From: Verrucomicrobiota bacterium
GTDB taxonomy: Bacteria > Verrucomicrobiota > Verrucomicrobiia > Limisphaerales > JADJPG01
Assembly (NCBI GenBank): GCA_016713365.1
Contig: JADJPG010000055.1
Coordinates: 1 to 48,147 of the forward strand
Direction: 5' to 3'
DNA: 48,147 nucleotides
In this document: positions 1-9,262 of the stretch, in pieces
Layout: each line of letters begins with the position of its first letter
Position numbering within the stretch: position 1 is the first letter of the stretch
Notes under the pieces: generated by a model
Told to the model about the DNA's origin: nothing
Databases searched by the model: none
What the model saw: only the letters and a program-made list of their open reading frames with translations
Translations under genes and position numbers: made by a program

Positions 1-1
1 C

Positions 2-757
2 ATGCAGGAATACCGCATCAACAATCAGGCCTTCTGCGAGCGCAATTTCATCCCGAAGATGCTCGGCTGGTATCTGCTCACGCCCACGACCTGCCTCTCG
101 GACATGGAATGGATGCTGGCGCGAGCCGCCGGCTTCGACGCGGGATTCGCCCTCGCCACCAGCCCGAACGCACTGCGGAAGAATCCGGAGAGCGGCAAGA
201 TCCTCGACGCCCTGCGCGAATGGGAAACGGCGCGACGCAGCGGTGTTTTCTCCGCCGCACAACGCGAGCTGCTGCGGAATCCGAAGCGGGAATTTCACCT
301 GGAGCGCGTGGCGGACGGCGGCTGGGATTTGTTCCCGTTCCACGACTCCGCCGAATTCGCGCACGAACAATTGACCCGACAACCCGGCGAGCCGACCTCA
401 GCCCAGTGGGAAGTGACAAACCCGGATCAACGCCAGGAATTGCAGTTCAAGCTCCGCGTCGCCGGCACCAACGGTGCGATTGCGAATCCCGTCTTCGAGA
501 TCGATCGCGCTGCGAGCCTCACCATCCCCGTCGAGGTCAAAGCTGGTCAGACGTTGCTTGTGGAGCGCGACGCCATCGCCCGCCTTTACGACTCGAAAGG
601 GAATCAGGTGAAATCCGCGGCCCTGACGGCCAAGCTGCCGGTCATGCAGGCTGGCCGGAATGCGGTGATGTTCGACTGCGAATTCCAGGGCGATACGCCG
701 CCCAAAGTCACGGTGACCTTCAAGACGATGGGCCAGCCTTCGCGCGTGCGGAAATAG
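2..757 (+). CDS. C-terminal part of a large unrecognised protein (5' end outside window)
   Basis: The reading frame is open from the first bases of the window to a TAG at 755-757 and probably began upstream, so the ATG at position 2 is most likely internal. The first 70 residues (LGWYLLTP, MEWMLARAAGFDAGFAL) look like the end of a catalytic or TIM-barrel-like region. The last 110 residues look like a beta-rich accessory domain. I do not recognise the family with confidence. A secreted glycosidase-like protein is plausible from the genome context, but no catalytic residue can be assigned. The downstream aminopeptidase starts 77 bases later on the same strand. Confidence 0.6.
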   Translation: MQEYRINNQAFCERNFIPKMLGWYLLTPTTCLSDMEWMLARAAGFDAGFALATSPNALRKNPESGKILDALREWETARRSGVFSAAQRELLRNPKREFHLERVADGGWDLFPFHDSAEFAHEQLTRQPGEPTSAQWEVTNPDQRQELQFKLRVAGTNGAIANPVFEIDRAASLTIPVEVKAGQTLLVERDAIARLYDSKGNQVKSAALTAKLPVMQAGRNAVMFDCEFQGDTPPKVTVTFKTMGQPSRVRK

Positions 758-833
758 CCCGCGCGATTTTCCGTTTTGGCGCCGACGTCTGCGACGTTGA
801 AACCTGTGGCGGGTTTTGTCATCGTCGCGGGCC

Positions 834-2141
834 ATGCGTCACGCGCCCATTTCTTCGAAACTGTTTGCCGACAATCGCGAGCGTCTCTCCCGGCTTATGC
901 TGGGCAATTCTCTCGCGGTCGTAAACTCCAACGACATTCTCCCGACCAACGCCGACGGCTCGCTCCGGCTGGTCGCGAGCTCCGATCTCTTTTACCTCAC
1001 CGGCATTGAGCAGGAGGAGTCCATCCTGTTGCTCTATCCTGATTCGCACTTCGAGGAGTTCCGCGAAGTCCTCTTCCTGCGCGAGCCCACGCCGCTCATG
1101 GAAATCTGGGAAGGTCACAAGCTCACCCGCGAGGAGGCCCGGAAAATCTCCGGCGTGAAGCGAGTCGAGTGGCTATCGGATTTCGACGGCATCTTCCGTC
1201 GCCTGATGTGCGAGGCGGAACACGTTTACCTGAACTCCAACGAGCACAAGCGCGCCGTCGTACAGGTGGAAACGCGCGAGGCACGCTTCGTCGCCGAGAC
1301 GCAGCGCCAGTATCCGCTGCACAGCTACCAGCGCCTGGCGCGACTAATGCACAAACTTCGAGTGGTGAAGTCCGAGGCTGAGATTGATTTGCTCCGCCAG
1401 GCGTGCGCGCTCACCGGCAAAGGTTTTCAGCGCGTGATGAAGTTCACCAAGCCCGGCGTGAATGAAGCCGAGGTCGAGGCGGAGTTCGCGCATGAATTTA
1501 TCCGTGGCCGAGGCGGCTTCGCCTACACGCCGATCATCGCGGGCGGCTTGAACGCCTGCGCGCTGCACTACATCGAGAACTCCATGGACTGCCGCGCGGG
1601 CGATCTCCTGCTGCTCGATGTCGCCGCGCAATACGCCAACTACAACTCCGACCTGACGCGCACAATTCCCGTGAGCGGCCGCTTCACGCGTCGGCAGCGA
1701 CAGGTGTATGACTCCGTGCTCCGCGTCTTCCGCCAGTGCGCGAAGAATCTCGTGCCCGGCAAACTGCCGAAGACCTGGCAGAAGGAAGCCGAAGCGCTGA
1801 TCGAAGAGGAATTGCTGAAGCTCGGCCTGCTCCGTCCGCGCGACATCAAGGAGCAGTCGCCCGACAAGCCGGCCCTCAAGAAATACTTCATGCACGGCGT
1901 GGGGCATCCCATCGGGCTGGACGTTCACGACGTCGGCCACGTCACCGAACCGATGCAGGCGGGCTGGGTGATGACTGTCGAGCCGGCCATCTACATTCCC
2001 GAAGAGGGCTTCGCCGTGCGTCTCGAAAACACGATCGTCATCGGCGAAAAGGAGAACGTCGATCTGATGGCGCACATTCCGATCGAGGCGGACGAAATCG
2101 AAGCCGCGATGAGCAAGGGCCGGAGCGGACGCGGAAAGTGA
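834..2141 (+). CDS. pepP: Xaa-Pro aminopeptidase, M24B family
   Basis: This cytoplasmic metallopeptidase would remove N-terminal residues preceding proline. The first 130 residues match the aminopeptidase P N-terminal domain (FYLTGIEQEESILLL). The pita-bread catalytic domain follows. The five expected metal ligands are all visible: D262 (LLLDVAAQ), D273 (YNSDLTRT), H358 (GVGHPIGLDVHD), E383 (MTVEPAIYI) and E398 (VRLENTIVI). The length of 435 residues is normal for the family. I chose the ATG at 834 because the protein then begins MRHAPISSKLFADNR, a typical start; an in-frame TTG lies 18 bases upstream. No signal peptide is seen. The neighbouring genes are unrelated, so it looks monocistronic. 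Confidence 0.93.
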   Translation: MRHAPISSKLFADNRERLSRLMLGNSLAVVNSNDILPTNADGSLRLVASSDLFYLTGIEQEESILLLYPDSHFEEFREVLFLREPTPLMEIWEGHKLTREEARKISGVKRVEWLSDFDGIFRRLMCEAEHVYLNSNEHKRAVVQVETREARFVAETQRQYPLHSYQRLARLMHKLRVVKSEAEIDLLRQACALTGKGFQRVMKFTKPGVNEAEVEAEFAHEFIRGRGGFAYTPIIAGGLNACALHYIENSMDCRAGDLLLLDVAAQYANYNSDLTRTIPVSGRFTRRQRQVYDSVLRVFRQCAKNLVPGKLPKTWQKEAEALIEEELLKLGLLRPRDIKEQSPDKPALKKYFMHGVGHPIGLDVHDVGHVTEPMQAGWVMTVEPAIYIPEEGFAVRLENTIVIGEKENVDLMAHIPIEADEIEAAMSKGRSGRGK

Positions 2142-2471
2142 CCTTTGTCGCGGAGCGCCGAACTCCGATTCGGCGCGTCGAAACGATAAATAACCTCGTC
2201 CGTGCTCGCGCAACGCTGGGACGCGGCGAGCCGGAGTCGAGTTATCGATGATCTCATCGCGTTCCCTCTCTTGGGGAGAGGGCAGTGCAGCCTTTACTCA
2301 TTTGATTGATTCAACGCCGCCTTTGCCACCCGACTTTCTCCTTGATACTCCCGGCGACCAAATATCTGATCGCCTCGTGAATTTTCGGTGCCCTGCTCAG
2401 GGTCGATGCAAACTCACCAATCCGTCGGCGATTTCCGCCGTCCCCAGCCACCGGGACGGCGTTCCCATCTC
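2142..2471. other. Intergenic stretch before purL
   Basis: This gap of about 330 bases lies between the aminopeptidase stop and the purL start. I see no convincing gene in it. It holds a short hairpin (2264-2282) and a run of moderately AT-richer DNA around 2290-2380. The open frame that continues upstream of purL (from 2388) encodes arginine/proline-rich residues unlike a PurL N-terminus, so it is treated as leader. A promoter for purL is expected here, but no -35/-10 pair stands out. Confidence 0.5.
2264..2282. repeat. Small hairpin CCCTCTC-loop-GAGAGGG
   Basis: A perfect 7-base inverted repeat (2264-2270 and 2276-2282) flanks a 5-base loop. No T-run follows on either strand, so it is not a canonical intrinsic terminator. 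Hairpins of this composition often belong to dispersed intergenic repeats, but only one copy was found here, so its class is unknown. Confidence 0.45.
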
Positions 2472-5400
2472 ATGCAATTGATCCATCTCGAAGGCGGCAA
2501 CGCCCTTTCCTCGTTCCGGGCCGCCGCGCTCCTGCCCAAGCTGCGCGAAGTTCATCCGGCGATTGCCGGCGTTCACGCGCGCTTTCTGCATTGCGTGCTG
2601 CTCATCGATTCGCTGCCCGAGGCGCAGCACCGCAAGCTCACGGAGCTGCTGACTTACGGCGATCCTTACACCGGCCCGAAGTCCGGTGGCGTCTCGCTCA
2701 TCGTCGCGCCGCGCATTGGAACCGTTTCGCCGTGGGCGTCGAAGGCCACGGACATTGCGCACAATTGCGGGCTGCCCATCCGTCGCGTGGAACGCATGAC
2801 GGAATATCGGCTCGTCTTCACCGATGCCTCCGCCGCGCTTACTGATGCCCAACGCAACGCCTGCGCCGCGCTATTGCACGACCGCATGACGGAGAGCGTG
2901 CTGGTCAGTCGCGACCAAATCCCGCTGCTCTTCCAAGAGAAGCAGGGCGTGCCGATGGAGCACGTCGACGTGCTGGGCCAAGGCCGCAGCGCGCTCGAAG
3001 CCGCGAACAAGACCTTCGGCCTGGCGCTGAGCGAGGATGAAATCGTTTACCTCGTGAACGCGTTTCAATCGCTGAAGCGCAATCCCACCGACGTCGAGCT
3101 GATGATGTTCGCGCAGGCGAACAGCGAGCATTGCCGGCACAAGATCTTCAACGCGGAGTTCGTCATCGACGGCCAGCCGCAGAGTCACTCGCTGTTCGGG
3201 ATGATTCGCAACACGCACAAGCTCGCACCGCAGCACACGATCGTCGCCTACAGCGACAATGCGTCGGTGATGGAAGGCGGCGAGATCGAAGTCTGGCAGG
3301 CGTCGGCTGATCCCGGCGACCGCCGCTACGCCGCGAAGAAGGCGATCGTGCACCCGCTGATGAAGGTGGAGACGCACAACCATCCCACCGCCATCTCGCC
3401 GTTCCCCGGCGCGTCCACCGGCGCGGGCGGCGAAATCCGCGATGAAGGCGCGACGGGGCGTGGTTCACGTCCGAAGGCCGGCCTCACCGGCTTCAGCGTT
3501 TCGAATCTGCTTCTGCCCGGCACGAACGAGCCGTGGGAACAACCCGTCTTCGGCAAGCCCGAGCACATCGCCAGCCCGCTCCAGATCATGATCGACGGCC
3601 CGCTCGGCGGCGCGGCGTTCAACAACGAATTCGGCCGGCCGAACCTCGGCGGCTACTTCCGCGTGTATGAGCAAACCGTCGCGGGCATCCGTCGCGGTTA
3701 TCACAAGCCCATCATGATCGCGGGCGGCGTCGGCTCCATCGCAGCGGAGCAGACCGGCAAGCTGCCGTTCGGCCCCGGCACGTTGCTCATCCAACTCGGC
3801 GGCCCGGGGATGCGCATCGGCATGGGCGGCGGCGCGGCGAGTTCGATGGCCGCCGGCGCCAATGCCGCCGCACTCGACTTCGATTCGGTGCAGCGCGGCA
3901 ATCCGGAGATCGAACGCCGCGCGCACGAGGTCATCACCCAATGCGCGGCGCTCGGGGACAAGAATCCGATTCTCGCGATTCACGACGTCGGCGCGGGCGG
4001 CATCTCGAATGCCTTCCCGGAACTCGTCCACGGTGCGGACCGCGGCGCGCGCTTCGATCTGCGCAAGGTGCCGCTGGAGGAATCCGGCCTCGCGCCCAAG
4101 GAAATCTGGTGCAACGAAAGCCAGGAACGCTACGTCCTCGCCATCGGCCCCGAATCGCTCCCGCTCTTCCAGCAACTCTGCGAACGCGAGCGTTGCCCTT
4201 TCGCCGTCGTCGGTGTCACGACCGAGGAAAAGGAATTGATTCTTGAAGACGGTCCGGGCGGCGAACGCGCCATCGACATGCCGATGGACGTGCTGCTCGG
4301 CAAGCCGCCGAAGATGCGCCGCGACGTGAAGCGCGTGGAGTGGAAGCCGGAGCCGTTCAACGCCGCCGCGGTGAAGCTGCCCGAGGCCGCGTTCGCCGTG
4401 CTGCGCCATCCGACCGTCGCGTCGAAGCGTTTCCTCATCACCATCGGCGACCGCACGGTCGGCGGCATGTCGTCGCGCGATCCGATGGTCGGTCCGTGGC
4501 AGGTGCCGGTGGCCGATTGCGCGATCACACTCGCTGACTACTCCGGCTTTCGCGGCGAAGCGATGAGCATGGGCGAACGCACGCCGCTCGCCTCCGTGAA
4601 CGCGCCTGCGTCCGGCCGCATGGCGGTCGGCGAAGCGATCACCAACATTCTCGCCGCGCCCATCGAACTGCCCCGCGTAAAGCTCAGTTGCAACTGGATG
4701 GCCGCATGTGGCGAGCCCGGCGAAGACGCCGCGCTCTACGAAACCGTGCGCGCCATCGGCCTCGAACTGTGTCCCGCGCTCGGCATCAGCGTGCCCGTCG
4801 GCAAGGACTCGCTCTCCATGCGCACGCGCTGGAGCGACAACGGCCAGCCGCGACAAGTCACCGCGCCGGTCAGCCTCATCGTCAGCGCCTTCGCGACGCT
4901 CGCCGATGTGCGTCCCGCGCTCACGCCTGTGCTTCAGCCGGGCGCGACCTCGCTCATTCTTGTGGATCTCGGCTTCGGCAAGAACCGCATGGGCGGTTCC
5001 ATGCTTGCGCAGGTCACGAACCAGTTCGGCGGCGCGACACCCGATGTCGATGACGCCGTGCGTCTGAAGTCGCTGGTCACCGCCGTGAACGCGCTGCGCG
5101 CGGAAGGCGCGTTGCTCGCGTATCACGATCGCAGCGACGGCGGCCTCTGGGCGTGCTTGTGCGAAATGGCCTTCGCCTCGAATCGCGGCCTGAGCATCGA
5201 ACTCGATTCACTCGTGCGCGCTTCCGAGAAGGCCGACGCCGCGGCGGGCAGCCACGCGTTGCGCGCGTTGTTCTCCGAAGAACTCGGCGTGGTGCTGCAA
5301 GTCTCCGATGCCCAGACGACGCACGTTCTCGACGTGTTGCGCCAGGCGGGCTTCGACGGTCACGCGCACATTGTTGGTCGCCCGAACGACACGCACACGA

Positions 5401-6380
5401 TGGAAGTGCGCGCGGGCGGCGCGGTGCTGTTGCAGGCGGACGTGAAGTCGCTGCACCAGACCTGGGACGAAGTGAGCTGGCGCATTGCGCGGCTGCGCGA
5501 CAATCCCGAGAGCGCCGATTCCGAGCATCGTCTCAAGGGCGACGCGACTGATCCCGGCTTGCACGTGCATCTCACCTTCACTCCGCGCACTGAGGCTCCG
5601 GCCATCACCGGCGCGCGTCCGCGCGTGGCGATTCTCCGCGAGCAGGGAGTGAACAGCCACGTCGAGATGAGCTACGCGATGGCGAAGGCCGGCTTCGAGA
5701 CGGTGGACGTTCACATGACCGATTTGCAGAGCGGCCGGCTGAAGCTGGAGACCTTTCGCGGCTTCGTGGCCTGCGGCGGATTTACCTACGGCGACACGCT
5801 CGGCGCGGGCGAAGGCTGGGCGCGCTCCATCATGTTCAATCCCGCGCTGGCCGATCAGTTCAAGGCGTTCTTCGCGCGCCAGGACACCTTCGCGCTCGGC
5901 ATCTGCAACGGTTGCCAGATGATGGCCGCGCTCTCGCCGATCATTCCCGGCGCCGAGGCATGGCCGAAGTTCACGCGCAACAAGAGCGAACAGTTCGAAG
6001 CGCGCCTGAGCTTGGTCGAAGTGCTCGACAGCCCGTCGATCTTTTTCCAGGGCATGACCGGCAGCCGCATCCCGATTGCGGTCTCGCACGGCGAAGGCTT
6101 CGCGGACTTCTCACAACGTGGCGACGCGCAGCGCGTGCATCGTGCCGTGCGCTTTGTGGACCACCACGGTCGCCCGACGGAAACGTATCCGCTCAACCCG
6201 AACGGCAGTCCCGACGGCCTCACCTCCGTGACGACGGCGGATGGCCGCTTCACCGTGCTGATGCCGCATCCCGAACGCGTCTTCCGCAACATCCTGATGA
6301 GCTGGACCAGCGGCGACCGCAGCGCGGCCAGCCCGTGGATGCAGATGTTCCACAACGCGCGCGCCTGGGCGGGGAAGTGA
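2472..6380 (+). CDS. purL: Phosphoribosylformylglycinamidine synthase, single-chain large form
   Basis: This enzyme converts FGAR, glutamine and ATP to FGAM in step four of purine synthesis. The 1,302-residue chain has the large-form architecture: an N-terminal PurS-like region, the linker domain, two AIRS-type ATP-binding halves (VETHNHPTAISPFPGASTG near residue 300) and a C-terminal class I glutaminase from about residue 1048. The glutaminase nucleophile is C1145 (GICNGCQMM) and the His/Glu pair is H1266 and E1268 (MPHPERVF). The start at 2472 (MQLIHLEGG) is chosen because residues encoded upstream are not PurL-like. The frame is uninterrupted over almost 4 kb, in contrast to several genes later in the window. 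No other purine gene is adjacent. Confidence 0.97.
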   Translation: MQLIHLEGGNALSSFRAAALLPKLREVHPAIAGVHARFLHCVLLIDSLPEAQHRKLTELLTYGDPYTGPKSGGVSLIVAPRIGTVSPWASKATDIAHNCGLPIRRVERMTEYRLVFTDASAALTDAQRNACAALLHDRMTESVLVSRDQIPLLFQEKQGVPMEHVDVLGQGRSALEAANKTFGLALSEDEIVYLVNAFQSLKRNPTDVELMMFAQANSEHCRHKIFNAEFVIDGQPQSHSLFGMIRNTHKLAPQHTIVAYSDNASVMEGGEIEVWQASADPGDRRYAAKKAIVHPLMKVETHNHPTAISPFPGASTGAGGEIRDEGATGRGSRPKAGLTGFSVSNLLLPGTNEPWEQPVFGKPEHIASPLQIMIDGPLGGAAFNNEFGRPNLGGYFRVYEQTVAGIRRGYHKPIMIAGGVGSIAAEQTGKLPFGPGTLLIQLGGPGMRIGMGGGAASSMAAGANAAALDFDSVQRGNPEIERRAHEVITQCAALGDKNPILAIHDVGAGGISNAFPELVHGADRGARFDLRKVPLEESGLAPKEIWCNESQERYVLAIGPESLPLFQQLCERERCPFAVVGVTTEEKELILEDGPGGERAIDMPMDVLLGKPPKMRRDVKRVEWKPEPFNAAAVKLPEAAFAVLRHPTVASKRFLITIGDRTVGGMSSRDPMVGPWQVPVADCAITLADYSGFRGEAMSMGERTPLASVNAPASGRMAVGEAITNILAAPIELPRVKLSCNWMAACGEPGEDAALYETVRAIGLELCPALGISVPVGKDSLSMRTRWSDNGQPRQVTAPVSLIVSAFATLADVRPALTPVLQPGATSLILVDLGFGKNRMGGSMLAQVTNQFGGATPDVDDAVRLKSLVTAVNALRAEGALLAYHDRSDGGLWACLCEMAFASNRGLSIELDSLVRASEKADAAAGSHALRALFSEELGVVLQVSDAQTTHVLDVLRQAGFDGHAHIVGRPNDTHTMEVRAGGAVLLQADVKSLHQTWDEVSWRIARLRDNPESADSEHRLKGDATDPGLHVHLTFTPRTEAPAITGARPRVAILREQGVNSHVEMSYAMAKAGFETVDVHMTDLQSGRLKLETFRGFVACGGFTYGDTLGAGEGWARSIMFNPALADQFKAFFARQDTFALGICNGCQMMAALSPIIPGAEAWPKFTRNKSEQFEARLSLVEVLDSPSIFFQGMTGSRIPIAVSHGEGFADFSQRGDAQRVHRAVRFVDHHGRPTETYPLNPNGSPDGLTSVTTADGRFTVLMPHPERVFRNILMSWTSGDRSAASPWMQMFHNARAWAGK

Positions 6381-6389
6381 GCCGCCGGA

Positions 6390-7685
6390 TTACGCTGGAT
6401 TGAAACCGGCGCGGTCGAAGCCGCGTTGCGCGGCGGCGTTTCGGGACATCGCTCGCCAGACCACGCCGTCGCGCAGGTTGGCGGCCATCAGCGCGGTGAT
6501 GCCCACGTCGATTCCCACGACGTCGGGGTTCACCCAGCCGTTGTGCGGGTTCCACGCGTCCACGAAGCCGTAGCGTTTCCAAATCGCGTCGCCGTGTTTC
6601 TCGCGCTGATAACGCAGGGTTCGCAAACACTCGGCCGGGAGAAACGGCAATGACCCGGCAGCGGCGCAGGGAACGACGGTGCCATCCAGCGGACCGCTCG
6701 ACGGCGGGCCGCCCCAGCCCACGTAGCCGCGCGCGGAGTCGCTTGAGGTCACCCCCCAGAGATCGTGCGACCACTTGGGGAACTTCGCCTGCTGACCCAC
6801 GCTCCACTTCACGTGGGCGCGAGTGGCGGCAACGGAATTCGTGAACCAGTCGATGCCGGCGTCGCGTCGGTCGCGGAAATCGAACCAAGCGTGGGAGAAT
6901 TGATGCACGAAGAGCGGGGCGGGCGACCAGATGAAGCGCTCGCCCTCGTATTCGCGTTCCGGACGGGTCCAGGCCCGCCACGTTTCCGGTGCGAGCGGAT
7001 GCGTCGGCGAGCCGAGCCCGAGCAGATTAATCAGCATCAGCTCGCAGTAATGATCCCAGCGTGCGCGCAGGAATCCGCTTTCGGGTTTCCACCCCATCGA
7101 GAGCGTGAGCTGACCATCGAGGAACCACGGCCACTCCGCGCGATGAAACAGATCGTCGGCGAGCGTGCGAATCTCCGCGTCGCCCTCGAAGTGCGCGCGT
7201 GCGTGAAGGGCGCCGCAGAAGAGAATGGCCGAGTCGACGGATGACAGTTCGCACTTCCAAACGCGTTCGCCGGTGCCCCAGTGACTGAAGTGATAGAAGA
7301 ATCCGCGCTCGTGCGGCATCCGGTCCCGCAGCCACTTTAGCGTGCGGACGATCTGGGCGCGGATTTCATCGCGTGGCGCATAACCGCGGGCATGGGCCAC
7401 GCACAGGACGGACAACCCGAAACCGGTCGCCGCGATGCTGGCCACGGTGCGGTCGTCGGGTTCGCCATTAGCACGCTTCCGGTCGAGGACGAGACCGGTT
7501 TCCGGATGGGCGGCCTCGCGGAAGAAGGTGAAGGCGGTGCGTTCCAGCTCCTCCAGCAGGGCGAGGTCGTCGGTCGTCAGGCGAAAGGCCGTAGACGATG
7601 GGGCGAGCGGGGTGACGCAGCCGCCAAACAGCGTTGTCGATGCGCCGAAGAGCGCGAGGCGATACAACGCCTGGCGCCGGGTCAT
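6390..7685 (-). CDS. GH144/glycoamylase-like exported lipoprotein
   Basis: The protein resembles the glycoamylase-like family (Pfam PF10091, COG5368), which includes GH144 beta-1,2-glucanases. Characteristic features are the helical-barrel stretches ELERTAFTFFREAAHPETGLV, FGLSVLCVAHARGY, SMGWKPESGFL, WDHYCELMLINLLGLGS and PHNGWVNPDVVGIDVGI. The N-terminus (MTRRQALYRLALFG followed by LFGGC) combines a twin-arginine-like n-region with a lipobox, so the mature protein is probably a lipoprotein exported by Tat or Sec. I prefer the ATG at 7685; another in-frame ATG lies 24 bases upstream at 7709. The stop lies 9 bases from the purL stop, so the two genes converge. The substrate cannot be set from sequence alone; a beta-glucan is likely. 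Confidence 0.8.
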   Translation of the reverse strand: MTRRQALYRLALFGASTTLFGGCVTPLAPSSTAFRLTTDDLALLEELERTAFTFFREAAHPETGLVLDRKRANGEPDDRTVASIAATGFGLSVLCVAHARGYAPRDEIRAQIVRTLKWLRDRMPHERGFFYHFSHWGTGERVWKCELSSVDSAILFCGALHARAHFEGDAEIRTLADDLFHRAEWPWFLDGQLTLSMGWKPESGFLRARWDHYCELMLINLLGLGSPTHPLAPETWRAWTRPEREYEGERFIWSPAPLFVHQFSHAWFDFRDRRDAGIDWFTNSVAATRAHVKWSVGQQAKFPKWSHDLWGVTSSDSARGYVGWGGPPSSGPLDGTVVPCAAAGSLPFLPAECLRTLRYQREKHGDAIWKRYGFVDAWNPHNGWVNPDVVGIDVGITALMAANLRDGVVWRAMSRNAAAQRGFDRAGFNPA

Positions 7686-7836
7686 CGCCTGGGATCCGCT
7701 GAAGAACATGCACCTTTCGGTAAACTGTGGGGCGGGAGGCGGTCAAGCCTTGCCTCGACCAACTGGGGAGGTGAGGGGCCGGGCCAACGGGAAAATTCTC
7801 CGTGCAAACTGCTTCGACATTCATAGGCTCCAATTC

Positions 7837-9120
7837 ATGAACCACCCAGAACCGACGTTTGTTTCACGGCGTCGATTTCTTGCTGCCACGGGGTCCTCCG
7901 TCGCTGCGCTCGCCACGTTGAGCGGTTGTCATGGCAAACTCGCACAACGGGCTGAAGGTAGGCACTCGGGCCGGCTCTTCTTCACGTCGCAGGGACGCAC
8001 GGGTGTCATCAATGCCGACGGCAGCAGATTGCGATACTTCGATTTCAAAGTGCCGAAACAGGTGACGTGGCAACCGGGGCCGTTTCTCTCCGAGGGGCGG
8101 CGCGTCATCTTCCTCAGCATGGAGGAACGTCGCGACGGGCCCGGGCGTCCGTTCGACAAGTTCTATCACCGGACGCCGACGCATCTCTGGCTCTACGACC
8201 TCGACCGGGACACGTTGACGGAAATCGCGACGAAGGATCGCCTCGCGCCTTTCTACACGCCGGCGTTGCTGATTTCCGATGAGCGAATCCTCGTGCAAGT
8301 GGTGCGCGATCAGGGCGGACAGATCTTCAGCATGAACGTGGATGGCACGGATGCGCGCGAGTTTACGCGACTCGGCGAGGGCCTGCCGTATGGTCTCAGT
8401 TTGAGCCCGGATCGACGGCGCGTGGCATATCATCTCGCCAGTCCGCAGGGTTACCAAATCTGGACGAGCAACGTGGATGGGACTGAACGCGTTCGTGTCG
8501 CCGCGAACCGCGATCACCTCTACTTCGGGCCGAGTTGGTCGCCGGACGGCCAGTGGCTGCTCTTCCAGGCGTGCCAGTTCAAGTCCGATCCCGGCCACGA
8601 CTGGAGCGACGTCTGCATCTCGCGACCGGACGGACGAGACTTCCGCATGTTGACGACCGATCAGGCGATGTGGTTCGCGGCGACGTACGGCAACGCGACG
8701 AATCGCGGCGGTGGATCGAACGTTCCCGCCTGGACTCCTGATGGGCAGATTCTGTATCCGCGACGTTCTTCCGGCGCGAAAGTGCCGTGGGAGTATCAGG
8801 CGAACCGGCCGGACGTGGACCACTTCAATCGCGATTTCAAACCCGAGGCAGCGCGAGGTGGTGTGCAAATTCTCCGAATCGATCCGAGCAACAGTCAGAC
8901 GACTGCGTTGACTCCAGAGACGTCAAACGTTTGGGACTTTCGCGCCAGCGCTTCGGACGATGGGAAGTCAATCGCGTTCTGCCGCGCGGCGACGGGTGGC
9001 GTGCCAGGATTGTGGGTGATGGATTCCAACGGAGGGAACGCGCGCCTGCTGACGCGCGGCATCAACGACAAGGGCGCGGATCATCCGCGGTGGTTGCCGA
9101 GTGGCCGTTCTGGAAACTGA
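7837..9120 (+). CDS. TolB-like beta-propeller lipoprotein with twin-arginine signal
   Basis: The N-terminus carries SRRRFLAATG, a hydrophobic stretch and the lipobox LSGC, so a Tat-exported lipoprotein is predicted. The rest is a WD40-like/PD40 beta-propeller with repeated blades such as WSPDGQWLLF, WTPDGQILYP and ASDDGKSIAFC. Such propellers act as binding or scaffold modules, and no catalytic motif is evident. The start at 7837 was chosen because the signal peptide begins there; residues encoded upstream in the same frame are not gene-like. It is divergent from the GH144-like lipoprotein with a 127-base gap, so the two may share a control region. Its partner or ligand is unknown. Confidence 0.8.
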   Translation: MNHPEPTFVSRRRFLAATGSSVAALATLSGCHGKLAQRAEGRHSGRLFFTSQGRTGVINADGSRLRYFDFKVPKQVTWQPGPFLSEGRRVIFLSMEERRDGPGRPFDKFYHRTPTHLWLYDLDRDTLTEIATKDRLAPFYTPALLISDERILVQVVRDQGGQIFSMNVDGTDAREFTRLGEGLPYGLSLSPDRRRVAYHLASPQGYQIWTSNVDGTERVRVAANRDHLYFGPSWSPDGQWLLFQACQFKSDPGHDWSDVCISRPDGRDFRMLTTDQAMWFAATYGNATNRGGGSNVPAWTPDGQILYPRRSSGAKVPWEYQANRPDVDHFNRDFKPEAARGGVQILRIDPSNSQTTALTPETSNVWDFRASASDDGKSIAFCRAATGGVPGLWVMDSNGGNARLLTRGINDKGADHPRWLPSGRSGN

Positions 9121-9198
9121 TTGCCGGAGGTTCGAATTAAATCGTGGCACGGAGCCGAGGCAGTGCCCGGGTCGTTCAAACCTCCCACTCCAAAAATG

Positions 9199-9244
9199 AA
9201 CCGGCGCGGGCGGAGCCACCATCGCTCCCAGTCCCGCGCCGGTT
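9199..9244 (-). terminator. Intrinsic terminator hairpin after the sugar kinase
   Basis: A perfect 12-base inverted repeat (AACCGGCGCGGG at 9199-9210 and its complement at 9233-9244) encloses a second 5-base stem (GGAGC/GCTCC). Read on the minus strand, the stem is followed by CATTTTT, the T-tract of a rho-independent terminator. It lies between two convergent genes, 19 bases past the kinase stop. It may also stop plus-strand transcription from the propeller gene, although no T-run follows on that side. Confidence 0.85.
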
Positions 9245-9262
9245 TCGAAACTCAGACTTCGC

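Noticed and set aside
2307..2319. Shared 13-mer TGATTCAACGCCG at 2307 and 11971
   Set aside because: Many 13-base matches are expected by chance in a window this size, and the flanking bases do not extend the match.
3465..5126. A 553-codon minus-strand open frame opposite purL
   Set aside because: It lies wholly inside the well-supported purL gene and encodes an Arg/His/Ala-rich product without motifs.
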